Positions 1-7,112 of a stretch of 12,012 bases of DNA are shown piece by piece. The notes below the pieces were generated by a model. The model saw only the letters and a program-made list of their open reading frames with translations. It was not told the origin of the DNA and searched no databases. Source of the stretch: an uncultured Lachnospiraceae bacterium (GTDB taxonomy: Bacteria; Bacillota; Clostridia; Lachnospirales; Lachnospiraceae); contig CABUBX010000060.1 in assembly GCA_902489925.1 (NCBI GenBank), positions 1 to 12,012 of the forward strand. Direction: 5' to 3'. A program made the translations under genes and the position numbers. How positions within the stretch are numbered: the stretch's first letter is position 1; every line of letters starts with the position of its first letter.

Positions 1-55
1 ACCATAACAGTAAAGTACATTCAAACAGATTGTCAATTAAAGTGAGTTATACTAG
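1..55. repeat. Left copy of 55-bp terminal inverted repeat
   Basis: Bases 1-55 (beginning accataacag and ending gttatactag) are the exact reverse complement of bases 11958-12012; the match stops at base 56. The repeat is AT-rich and has no long internal palindrome; only ataac (4-8) and gttat (46-50) could pair. The regulator reading frame is open through the whole copy, so this side may be native coding sequence. The inner edge carries CTAG, a palindromic tetramer that could serve as microhomology for a chimeric join. It may be a dispersed genomic repeat or an assembly-graph overlap, because 55 is a common final k-mer length. Confidence 0.95.
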
Positions 56-668
56 GAAAAATGATTATATTTATGCAACAGCAAAGCGTATTCCTGTAAT
101 GTTGGTGAATGGTTTTCTGAATGGTGAAAATATTTACTGTAATTTATCGGATGATTATGAAGCTTTTTATGAGGCTGCACTCAGGCTGATTCAAGAAGGC
201 CGGCGTAAGATTTTGTTTTTATACAGAGAGATGACCTACAGCAGAAATAGAAAGTATGCAGGTTATTGCGATGCACTTAAAAATGCGGAAATTGCATATG
301 ATCCGGAGTTGGTGCTCAGAAGTAACAGTAAGATACAGGATACATGTGCAGCATTAAAAGCGTATTACAATAATCACAGAAATGATTTTGATGCTGTGCT
401 GTCATGTGATGATGAGCTGGCTGTCGGGGCGCTGAAGTTTGCTCAGGAGATGAAGCTTGAGGTGCCGCGTAAATTATCAATTATCGGGTGCAATAATTCA
501 GTTTTATCTATTTGCTGTGAACCGGAAATTTCTTCAGTTGATAATAAGTGTGAACTGCTTTGTGTCAATACTGTTAATATGCTTATGAGGGTTTTAAATG
601 ATGAGGAGGTATCGCAGAAGGTTATTGTATCAACAGAATATATTAAACGGGAGACAACAAAAAATTAA
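3..668 (+). pseudogene. LacI-family transcriptional regulator, effector-binding domain only (5' partial)
   Basis: This is the C-terminal part of a LacI/GalR-type repressor. The helix-turn-helix and the first part of the periplasmic-binding-protein-like domain lie outside the window or are lost. Visible family landmarks are the strand IPVMLVNG, the N-subdomain helix and strand ending in GRRKILFLY, the segment FDAVLSCDDELAVGALKF, and PRKLSIIGCNNS, equivalent to the usual 'vP.disviGfdn' stretch. The frame is open to the window edge; the first possible start is a TTG at 30, inside the terminal repeat, without a convincing ribosome binding site, so I treat the gene as truncated. It ends 22 nt before uxaC on the same strand, so it is probably the local uronate-responsive repressor; the effector cannot be read from sequence. 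It could be intact in the genome and cut only by the contig end. Confidence 0.8.
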
Positions 669-673
669 TTGGT

Positions 674-680
674 AAGGGGG
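674..680 (+). promoter_or_regulatory. Ribosome binding site deciding the GTG start of uxaC
   Basis: AAGGGGG lies 10 nt before GTG at 691. The next in-frame ATG (703) would be about 22 nt away. Glucuronate isomerases typically begin with a short segment before 'FMDKxF', which also supports the GTG start. Confidence 0.7.
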
Positions 681-690
681 TATCTAAATT

Positions 691-2091
691 GTGAGAAGTT
701 TTATGGACAAAAATTTTATGCTTGAATCGGAAACAGCCGTGCGGTTGTACGAAAAGTATGCAAAGGATATGCCTGTGATAGACTATCATTGTCATATCAG
801 TCCGAAGGAAATTTATGAAAATCGGCGATTTAAAAATATTACAGAGCTTTGGCTTGAGGGGGATCATTATAAATGGCGGCTTATGCGTTTTGCGGGTGTT
901 GATGAATATTATATTACCGGTGCTGCGACAGCTTATGAAAAATTTTGTAAGTACGCTGAGGTTTTGCCGGAGGCTATTGGAAATCCGTTGTATCATTGGA
1001 GCCATATGGAGCTGAAAAAGTATTTTGGTTACAATGGGCTTTTAAATCGGGAGACAGCGAATGAGGTGTGGACGTTATGCAACCATATATTGACAGAAAA
1101 AGAACTTTCAGTCAGAGAAATTATTCGTCGATCCAATGTAGAAATTATCTGTACGACGGATGATCCGGCAGATGATTTAATGTGGCATCGCAAATTAAAG
1201 GAAACTGATATTGAAACAAAAGTGTATCCGGCATGGCGTCCGGATAAGCTGTTGAATATTGAACTTTCAGATTTTACTGATTATGTAAAGCGGTTTGGGG
1301 ATGTGGCCGGCGAAAAGATTTGCTGTTGGGATTCTTTAAAAAATGCAATTTTAAAGAGGATGGATTATTTTGATGCAAATGATTGTGTTGTCAGCGACCA
1401 CGGGCTTTTATATGTGCCTTATGAGGAATGCAGTGATAAGGAAGCCGATGCTATTTTAAAAAAGGCATTTAGAAAAGAACATTTAACATTGTCTGAGACT
1501 GAAAAATATAGGACAAAGCTTATGTTGTTCTTGGGCGCAGAGTACAGTAAGCGCCAGTGGGTAATGCAGCTGCATTATAGTTGTGAGAGGAATATAAATT
1601 CAGAACAATATGGCAAGCTGGGGGCAGATACAGGTTATGATTGTATTAGTAATTATGCACCATCCTATAAGCTGACGGCATTGCTTGATGCGTTGGCAGT
1701 GAAAGACAGACTTCCAAAAACAATTTTGTATTCTTTAAATCCATCAGATAATGCGGTTATTGATTCAATTATAGGCGGTTTTCAAAATGGGATGACTGCA
1801 GGGAAGATTCAGCATGGAAGCGCTTGGTGGTTTAATGATAATAAATCAGGTATGGAGATGCAGCTGATATCACTGGCGCAGCTTGGCGTGCTTGGAACAT
1901 TTGTAGGGATGCTGACGGATTCCAGAAGCTTTTTATCATATACACGCCATGATTATTTCAGAAGAATATTATGCAATCTTTTGGGACGCTGGGTTGAAGC
2001 TGGAGAGTATCCGCAGGATGAAACGGCACTTGAGCGGGTTATCAGGGGGATTTCCCATGATAATGCCCAAAGCTACTTTGACTTTAAGTGA
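691..2091 (+). CDS. uxaC: Glucuronate (uronate) isomerase
   Basis: UxaC interconverts D-glucuronate and D-fructuronate, and D-galacturonate and D-tagaturonate, as the cytoplasmic first step of hexuronate breakdown. It belongs to the amidohydrolase-like TIM-barrel superfamily. The 466-residue length is normal for the family. Visible family segments are the HxH pair in DYHCHISPKE (His33, His35), CTTDDPADDL (154-163), VSDHGL (234-239), MQLHYSCERN (292-301), LGADTGYD (310-317), HGSAWWFND (375-383) and GMLTDSRSFLSYTRHDYFRR (406-425). The start is the GTG at 691. A strong GAGGAGGA for the next gene follows the stop directly. The presence of uxuA and uxuB, with no tagaturonate reductase or altronate dehydratase, points to the glucuronate branch. 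I am very confident of the family. Confidence 0.96.
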   Translation: MRSFMDKNFMLESETAVRLYEKYAKDMPVIDYHCHISPKEIYENRRFKNITELWLEGDHYKWRLMRFAGVDEYYITGAATAYEKFCKYAEVLPEAIGNPLYHWSHMELKKYFGYNGLLNRETANEVWTLCNHILTEKELSVREIIRRSNVEIICTTDDPADDLMWHRKLKETDIETKVYPAWRPDKLLNIELSDFTDYVKRFGDVAGEKICCWDSLKNAILKRMDYFDANDCVVSDHGLLYVPYEECSDKEADAILKKAFRKEHLTLSETEKYRTKLMLFLGAEYSKRQWVMQLHYSCERNINSEQYGKLGADTGYDCISNYAPSYKLTALLDALAVKDRLPKTILYSLNPSDNAVIDSIIGGFQNGMTAGKIQHGSAWWFNDNKSGMEMQLISLAQLGVLGTFVGMLTDSRSFLSYTRHDYFRRILCNLLGRWVEAGEYPQDETALERVIRGISHDNAQSYFDFK

Positions 2092-2110
2092 TGAGGAGGA
2101 ATGTTTCTAA

Positions 2111-2863
2111 ATGGGAAGTAAAAGTGAAGCCGAGACGATTTTGCAGGTCAAAGGTCTAAAGAAACGCTACGGCAGCAATGAAGTATTAAAGGGTGTTGAT
2201 ATTGAAATTAAAAAAGGTGAGGTTATTGCAATTATCGGACCTTCCGGCTGCGGAAAAAGTACTTTTATACGCTGCCTGAATTTTTTAGAGCAGGCGGAAG
2301 ATGGAGAGATTATTTATCACGGTCAGGATTTAAGAAAGCTGGATAAAAAGAAAAGGAATGAGGCGCTTAAAGCTGTCGGCATGGTTTTTCAGCAGTTTAA
2401 TCTTTTTCCGCATAAGACAGTGATTGATAATATTACGATGGCGCCGCAGCTTGTGCAAAAGGTTTCAAAAGAGGAGAGCAGAAAAAAGGCAATGAAGTAT
2501 TTAAGCCTTGTAAGGCTTGCTGAGAAGGCGGATAAGTATCCGTCAAATTTATCGGGCGGCCAACAGCAGCGTGTTTCGATTGCAAGAACATTATGTATGG
2601 AACCGGAATTAATTCTTTTTGATGAGCCGACATCTGCTTTGGATCCGGAAATGGTCGGAGAAGTTTTAGATGTTATGAAAACGCTGGCTGATGAAGGTAT
2701 GACGATGGTTGTTGTTACCCATGAAATGGGGTTTGCAAGAGAGGTTGCCGATAGAGTTGTATTTATTAATGAAGGTGTTATTCAGGAAAATACAACGCCG
2801 AAGGAGTTTTTTGAGAATCCTAAAAACGAACGGCTAAAAGAATTTTTGAGCAAGATGCTGTAA
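2111..2863 (+). CDS. ABC transporter ATP-binding protein, polar amino acid (GlnQ/HisP) type
   Basis: This is the cytoplasmic ATPase that drives import together with the permease at 7113 and the binding lipoprotein at 6126. All motifs are intact: Walker A GPSGCGKST (43-51), Q-loop VFQQFNLFPH (92-101, Gln94), signature LSGGQQQR (147-154), Walker B LILFDEP (167-173), D-loop SALD (175-178) and switch His204 in VVTHEMGFA. The sequence and its 250-residue length match the polar amino acid uptake family (GlnQ, HisP, ArtP) rather than the MsmK/UgpC sugar ATPases, which are longer with a C-terminal regulatory domain. It starts 19 nt after uxaC behind GAGGAGGA (2093-2100). Its separation by five genes from the other transporter parts is unusual, but all three components belong to the same family and are co-directional. 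The substrate is not established; a carboxylated sugar is inferred from context. Confidence 0.95.
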   Translation: MGSKSEAETILQVKGLKKRYGSNEVLKGVDIEIKKGEVIAIIGPSGCGKSTFIRCLNFLEQAEDGEIIYHGQDLRKLDKKKRNEALKAVGMVFQQFNLFPHKTVIDNITMAPQLVQKVSKEESRKKAMKYLSLVRLAEKADKYPSNLSGGQQQRVSIARTLCMEPELILFDEPTSALDPEMVGEVLDVMKTLADEGMTMVVVTHEMGFAREVADRVVFINEGVIQENTTPKEFFENPKNERLKEFLSKML

Positions 2864-2898
2864 AGCAAATTTATAAAACTAAAGCTAGGAGGAGAACA

Positions 2899-3651
2899 AT
2901 GAGTTTAGTAAAGGTTGCAAAACGAAAGGAAGTTGTCTTTGATTATGTGGATGGTTATGCAAGGACAGAAGTATTAAAGGGGGAATCAGAGCAGGCAAAA
3001 TTCTTTAGATGCGCGCTTAAACCGGGTGTTTCAGTAAAGCCGGAATTGTATACGACAAAAGAGCATACACAGGTATTTATATTTTTAAAGGGAAAAGGCT
3101 ATGTTGTGACACCGAATAAAGGCTTTAATATTGAAAAAGAGGCAGCTGTATTTGTGCCGGATTATGATACGGAAGCTTTTGAAATTGTCTGTGCGGCTGA
3201 TGCGAAAGAGCCTTTGGAATATATCCATATTATTACAGAGCTTAATGATTATGATAAACACTGCCTGTATGCTTCTAAAATGCGCCTTCCGAGATTTAGA
3301 AACATTTCTGATGGATGGAATTATTATGAAGATTTTAAAGATGAAGGTATTCAGTCAAAAATGCTTTTAGAGCATCGGAATCTCGGCCGTGTATCCTGCG
3401 GGGCGGTGCTTGGAGATGGTCCTTCTAAAGTAGGACAGCATATACACGATGCGCTCAGTCAGTGGTATATTATGCTTCCGGGTTCAAAGATGACTTATAC
3501 AGCCGGAGATGAATCTGTTGTATTAGAGGGCGGAGATATAAGCTATACGCCGACAGGCTATTATCACGGAACAACAGTTGCTGAGGGGGATAAGCTTGAT
3601 TATTTATGGTTTGAAATGGTTTTGGAAGCTTATCCGGGTGAAATTGAATAA
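2899..3651 (+). CDS. Bicupin protein, first tandem paralogue (putative sugar-acid isomerase or lyase)
   Basis: This 250-residue protein has two cupin barrels. The C-terminal barrel has a full metal site: GQHIHDALSQW supplies His181, His183 and Gln188, and DISYTPTGYYHG supplies His223. The N-terminal barrel is degenerate: KEHTQVF (54-60, His56 and Gln58) and the turn KGKGYV remain, but its second motif, around 83-88, lacks the expected His. It resembles the next gene along its whole length, with shared landmarks RLPRFR/SLPRFR, LLEHRNLGR and HIHxxLxQWY. Cupins in uronate loci include KdgF, KduI and IolB, which act on keto or unsaturated sugar acids, but I do not recognise this as one of them. 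RBS AGGAGG is at 2887-2892. The role in processing the imported substrate is inferred. Confidence 0.75.
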   Translation: MSLVKVAKRKEVVFDYVDGYARTEVLKGESEQAKFFRCALKPGVSVKPELYTTKEHTQVFIFLKGKGYVVTPNKGFNIEKEAAVFVPDYDTEAFEIVCAADAKEPLEYIHIITELNDYDKHCLYASKMRLPRFRNISDGWNYYEDFKDEGIQSKMLLEHRNLGRVSCGAVLGDGPSKVGQHIHDALSQWYIMLPGSKMTYTAGDESVVLEGGDISYTPTGYYHGTTVAEGDKLDYLWFEMVLEAYPGEIE

Positions 3652-3674
3652 TTGCTAAATGGAGGAAATAAAAA

Positions 3675-4439
3675 ATGTCATTTGTTAAAGTGTCAAGAGG
3701 TGCAGATATTGTTTATAACTATGATGAAAATGGGGTTGCAAGAGTTCCGATACTTATCGGTGAATGCAAAGACTGTGAGCTTGAACGTATTTCTATAAAA
3801 CCGGGATGTTCGTGGACACCTGAGGTTTATAAACTTGAAGAACATAACCAGGTTTTTTTGTTTGTTGATGGTGAGGGTTATGTAAGGACACCGAGAAAAA
3901 TCTATAATATTAAAGAGGTTTCTGTATTTGTTCCGGAATTTGACAAGGAAAGATTTTCGATTCATTGTGCCGAGAAATCTAAAAAACCGCTATATATTGT
4001 TCACGCAGTATCTGAAATTGCAGAATATGATATTCAGTGTCTGAAGCATGCAAGAATGTCGCTCCCAAGATTCAGAGGTTTGTCAGAGGCATGGCTTTAT
4101 AAGGAATTTAATACAGCGGAAAATGTTCAGCAGATTACATTGTTAGAGCATCGTAATTTAGGACGTCTTTCTATGGGAGCAACAATTGATGACGGCCCTA
4201 CAGAGGTAGGAACGCATATTCACAATGAACTTGAACAGTGGTATATCACACTTCCGGGTGCCGAGTTTACATATTTCGCAGAGCATGACGGCGAAAAGGA
4301 AGAAATTCATGTGACATCAGGTGATATTACGTTCACACCTCACGGTTCTCACCACGGCAGCGTATGCAAGGAGGGTGAGGCATTCAGATATGTTTGGTTT
4401 GAACTTTGTACAGACGGATATCCGGGAGATTTGGCATAG
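3675..4439 (+). CDS. Bicupin protein, second tandem paralogue
   Basis: This 254-residue paralogue lies 23 nt downstream of the first bicupin, behind GGAGG (3661-3665). The C-terminal metal site is conserved: GTHIHNELEQW (His181, His183, Gln188) and FTPHGSHHG (His227, with an extra His226). The N-terminal barrel keeps EEHNQVF (55-61) but again lacks the second His motif. By eye about half of the C-terminal positions are identical to the first copy, and the pair aligns almost without gaps apart from a short insertion near 204-209 (HDGEKE). Both copies keep a complete metal site, so both are probably active, either as a heteromer or on related substrates. No known enzyme name can be assigned from sequence alone. 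It is followed after 3 nt by the first isomerase gene. Confidence 0.75.
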   Translation: MSFVKVSRGADIVYNYDENGVARVPILIGECKDCELERISIKPGCSWTPEVYKLEEHNQVFLFVDGEGYVRTPRKIYNIKEVSVFVPEFDKERFSIHCAEKSKKPLYIVHAVSEIAEYDIQCLKHARMSLPRFRGLSEAWLYKEFNTAENVQQITLLEHRNLGRLSMGATIDDGPTEVGTHIHNELEQWYITLPGAEFTYFAEHDGEKEEIHVTSGDITFTPHGSHHGSVCKEGEAFRYVWFELCTDGYPGDLA

Positions 4440-4442
4440 ACA

Positions 4443-5279
4443 ATGAAAAATTTTGAGCTTTTGGGAAGTAATGCGCCATATATCCGATATCCGCTTGAAC
4501 ATTTCTTTGATGTACAGAAGAAGCTTGGAGTAAAGAATATAGATTTTGTTCTTCAGGCACCGCATATTTATATTGACAGTAGCAAAACGATTGGTACAGA
4601 GAAGGTAAAGCGGCTTATGTTTGAAAATAAGATGAAGATTTTGTCTGTAACAGTATGTCCGTACCGGTATACGATTTGTGCCGCTCAACATTCGGTGCAA
4701 GCAGAAAAATCCAAAGCTTATTTCAGACAATGCATTTTAACGGCAGAGATTTTAGAAGCAAATTATATATGTATGACGGCAGAAGGCGGATGCTTTGACA
4801 AAAACAAAGATGAGATGCTTGCATATGCAGTCGAAAATCTAAATGAGCTTGCAGTATTTGCGAAAATGCATCATGTGACTTTGCTGTTGGGAACTGCATT
4901 TGGTCCGGACTGTCCTGAAAATGCCGCATCTCCTGTGCTGTGCACGATGGATGATGTCCGATATGTGATGGATAGAGTCGACGGGCTGGGGCTTTATGCA
5001 GATACAGAAGTTATCAGTACGGCAGGAGAGACAATTCGCGACTGGCTCACTGAGTTTGGAGATGATATAAAACTGATTCGCATGACAGATGGGAATTATC
5101 ATGGATACCGAGCGTGGGGAGATGGCTGCCTGCCTTGTTCAAAATATGTGAAAAAAATAGAAAAATCCGGTTGGAATGGGATTATTTCATTGCAGATACC
5201 GGGCGGATATTATTTGGAAAATGCAGAAATTGCAGATCAAAAAAACCGTAGCTATATTAAGAAAGTGACAGGGTGGTAA
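4443..5279 (+). CDS. Xylose-isomerase-like TIM-barrel protein, metal site degraded (possible pseudoenzyme)
   Basis: This 278-residue protein belongs to the sugar phosphate isomerase/epimerase group (AP-endonuclease-2-like barrel) and is a paralogue of the next gene. Shared landmarks include the start region, TAGETIRDW versus AAGETLEDW, and DGNYHGYRAWGDG versus DGNPYVHQVWGDG. Aligned on its neighbour's metal ligands it has Gly150 for Glu154, Asp187 for Asp187, Arg213 for His213 and Gln251 for Glu251, so only one of four remains. The frame is intact and of normal length, so this is not simple decay. It may be a catalytically dead partner or have a different activity. It starts 3 nt after the second bicupin with only a weak GGGAG (4424-4428), so translation is probably coupled. 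The substrate is unknown. Confidence 0.72.
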   Translation: MKNFELLGSNAPYIRYPLEHFFDVQKKLGVKNIDFVLQAPHIYIDSSKTIGTEKVKRLMFENKMKILSVTVCPYRYTICAAQHSVQAEKSKAYFRQCILTAEILEANYICMTAEGGCFDKNKDEMLAYAVENLNELAVFAKMHHVTLLLGTAFGPDCPENAASPVLCTMDDVRYVMDRVDGLGLYADTEVISTAGETIRDWLTEFGDDIKLIRMTDGNYHGYRAWGDGCLPCSKYVKKIEKSGWNGIISLQIPGGYYLENAEIADQKNRSYIKKVTGW

Positions 5280-5282
5280 TGA

Positions 5283-6122
5283 ATGGCATCAATTAAAAGA
5301 GAACAGCTTGTTGCGATGAATCAACATTATAGGCGCTTTTCTTTAGACTATTTTTTGGATTGTCAGGAAAGAATCGGATTTAAAAATATTGAACTTTGGT
5401 GCGGTGCCTCTCATTTTTATGTGGATGCTGACGGTTATGAAGCTTGTGGACCGCTGAAGAAAAAATTGAGAGCACATAGACTTAAAGTCGTATCGGTGAC
5501 AATACCGAGCTGTGCATACCAATATCAGTATTCTTCTCAGGAAAAGGAAATTTTTGAGCAGAGTTTTAAGTATTTTTCAAATGGCATTGAAATTGCCTCA
5601 GAGCTTGGTGCCGACAGGATTGTTGTGAATTCTGGTTGGGGATATGTTGATGAAGATAAATCAGAAATGTGGAAACGTTCTGTACATCAACTTCGACGGA
5701 TGGCCGAAAAGGCGCAGCAGTATGATGTCGTATGTGTTATGGAATCTATGAAGTGCGATGAGACAAATATTGTCAATAGCCTTGAATCAGCTCAAAGAAT
5801 GTATGAAGCGGTTAATCACCCGAATTTAAAGATGATGATTGATTCGATTGCGACAGGTGCAGCGGGGGAAACGTTGGAGGACTGGTTTGATACGTTTGGT
5901 GAAAACCTTATCCATATGCATTTTTTGGACGGTAATCCTTATGTACATCAGGTGTGGGGTGACGGCAACACATCACTAGAAAATCAGCTTAGAATACTGA
6001 ATGCAAGAAATTTCAAAGGATATTTGGTGCAGGAAATTGCCGATGAAAAATATTTTGTAAATCCTTATGCGGCGGATATAAGAAATATGAGGGTATTAGA
6101 AAGATTTATTGAGGAGGATTAA
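5283..6122 (+). CDS. Sugar phosphate isomerase/epimerase family protein (TIM barrel), metal site intact
   Basis: This 279-residue protein belongs to the xylose-isomerase-like TIM-barrel family, which includes IolE, IolI, hydroxypyruvate isomerase and keto-sugar 3-epimerases. The expected divalent-metal ligands are Glu154 (CVMES), Asp187 (KMMIDS), His213 (HMHFLDGN) and Glu251 (YLVQEI), the usual E-D-H-E order for the fold. It follows its degenerate paralogue by 3 nt, and the binding-protein gene starts 3 nt after its stop. Its final codons GAG GAG GAT form that gene's Shine-Dalgarno. Epimerisation or isomerisation of a uronate or keto-sugar acid entering the UxaC/UxuA route is inferred from context; the precise substrate cannot be read from sequence. 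Confidence 0.82.
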   Translation: MASIKREQLVAMNQHYRRFSLDYFLDCQERIGFKNIELWCGASHFYVDADGYEACGPLKKKLRAHRLKVVSVTIPSCAYQYQYSSQEKEIFEQSFKYFSNGIEIASELGADRIVVNSGWGYVDEDKSEMWKRSVHQLRRMAEKAQQYDVVCVMESMKCDETNIVNSLESAQRMYEAVNHPNLKMMIDSIATGAAGETLEDWFDTFGENLIHMHFLDGNPYVHQVWGDGNTSLENQLRILNARNFKGYLVQEIADEKYFVNPYAADIRNMRVLERFIEED

Positions 6123-6125
6123 GCA

Positions 6126-7019
6126 ATGAAAAAAATAGCTAAAAGATCTATAGTAGCATGTGTGGCAGCAATGATGGCATTTGCCTTGACGGCATGTTCG
6201 GGAAGTCCGGAAACAAAAGAAACACAAAAACCGCAGACGGAAGGTCAGTCAGAGCAAAAAACAGATGCTTCGGGCGCTGATGATTCTTTGCAGAAAGTTT
6301 TAGATGCAGGGAAGCTTGTTGTAGGCGCAGAGGGCAATTGGGAGCCGTATGTTTTCCATAATGAGAACGGTGAATTAGATGGCTTTGAAGTTGCGATGGC
6401 CGGTGAAATTGCAAAGAAGCTTGGTGTTGAGCTTGATATGGCCAATAATATTGCAGATTCTTGGGATGGCGTTTTGGCAGGACTTGATGCAGAAAGATAT
6501 GATGTGGTTATATGCGGCTGTGCCCCGACACCGGAGAGAAAGGACATTTATACGGTTTCAGAGCCGTATGGCGAACAGCTGATAGGGCTTGTTGTTAAAA
6601 AGGATAATGAGGCAATTAAAGGATTTGAAGATTTAAAGGGGAAGACATCAGCGAATTCATTGTCATCCAGTGCAGGAAATATTGCAAGAAGCTATGGCGC
6701 AGAGCTTGTCGAAGCTTCACTTGAACAGGGGATGCTTTTAATTCAACAGGGACGTGCAGATTGTACGATTAATGATGCTGCATCAATTAACGCGTATTTA
6801 AAGGCAAATCCGGATTCTGATGTAAAAATTGCTGCTTATTACGAACCTGAAAATGCTTATGAAACTCAGTCTGCAGTGTTAATGCGTAAGGGAAGCGACG
6901 AACTGTGTAAAGCAATTAATAAAGCCATTGAAGAAATTATTGCCGAGGGAACAGCAAAAGAACTTGCTGTAAAATATTTTGGTGAAGATTTTGCAGATAA
7001 TGTGACTTTATATAAATAA
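6126..7019 (+). CDS. Extracellular solute-binding lipoprotein, family 3 (polar amino acid ABC type)
   Basis: This is a membrane-anchored receptor for the ABC importer. It has a 23-residue signal peptide (MKKIAKR, then a hydrophobic stretch) and lipobox LTAC with Cys24 as the lipidated residue. A low-complexity hydrophilic linker (25-50) follows, and the SBP_bac_3 fold begins near 55. Family landmarks are WEPYVFHNENGELDGFEVAM (72-91) and APTPERKDIYTVSEPY (133-148). Arg138 and Asp217 (INDAAS) sit where glutamine- and histidine-binding proteins contact the ligand carboxylate and amino group. This suggests a carboxylated and perhaps amino-bearing ligand, although the gene lies in a sugar-acid operon. 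RBS GAGGAGG (6111-6117) is very strong. A stable hairpin follows the gene. Confidence 0.92.
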   Translation: MKKIAKRSIVACVAAMMAFALTACSGSPETKETQKPQTEGQSEQKTDASGADDSLQKVLDAGKLVVGAEGNWEPYVFHNENGELDGFEVAMAGEIAKKLGVELDMANNIADSWDGVLAGLDAERYDVVICGCAPTPERKDIYTVSEPYGEQLIGLVVKKDNEAIKGFEDLKGKTSANSLSSSAGNIARSYGAELVEASLEQGMLLIQQGRADCTINDAASINAYLKANPDSDVKIAAYYEPENAYETQSAVLMRKGSDELCKAINKAIEEIIAEGTAKELAVKYFGEDFADNVTLYK

Positions 7020-7062
7020 GAGTCTAGTGGACAGGGAAGAAATGTAAAATGATAAAATGAGG

Positions 7063-7089
7063 CAGACGGCAGGCAATGCCTGCCGTCTG
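7063..7089 (+). other. 13-bp perfect hairpin between binding-protein and permease genes
   Basis: Arms cagacggcaggca (7063-7075) and tgcctgccgtctg (7077-7089) are perfectly complementary and GC-rich; the central bases would open to form the loop. No U-tract follows, and the permease Shine-Dalgarno aggaggt (7096-7102) begins six bases later, so a standard Rho-independent terminator is unlikely. Such hairpins downstream of binding-protein genes are known to act as 3' stabilisers or processing sites that keep binding-protein mRNA in excess over permease mRNA. It lies in the only gap longer than 40 nt in the operon. Confidence 0.8.
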
Positions 7090-7112
7090 TCTGACAGGAG
7101 GTAAAGACATTT

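Noticed and set aside
30..53. Possible inward promoter TTGTCA ... TATACT at the left end
   Set aside because: The spacer is only 12 nt, too short for a sigma-70 type promoter, and the stretch may be coding.
643..1005. Minus-strand open frame opposite uxaC, and similar minus-strand frames elsewhere such as 4317-4730 and 8064-8510
   Set aside because: Their translations are low-information and antisense to strongly supported genes; they lack plausible ribosome binding sites and recognisable domains.
7063..7102. Rho-independent terminator after the binding-protein gene
   Set aside because: The stem is followed by tctgacagg rather than a T-run, and the next gene's Shine-Dalgarno starts immediately.
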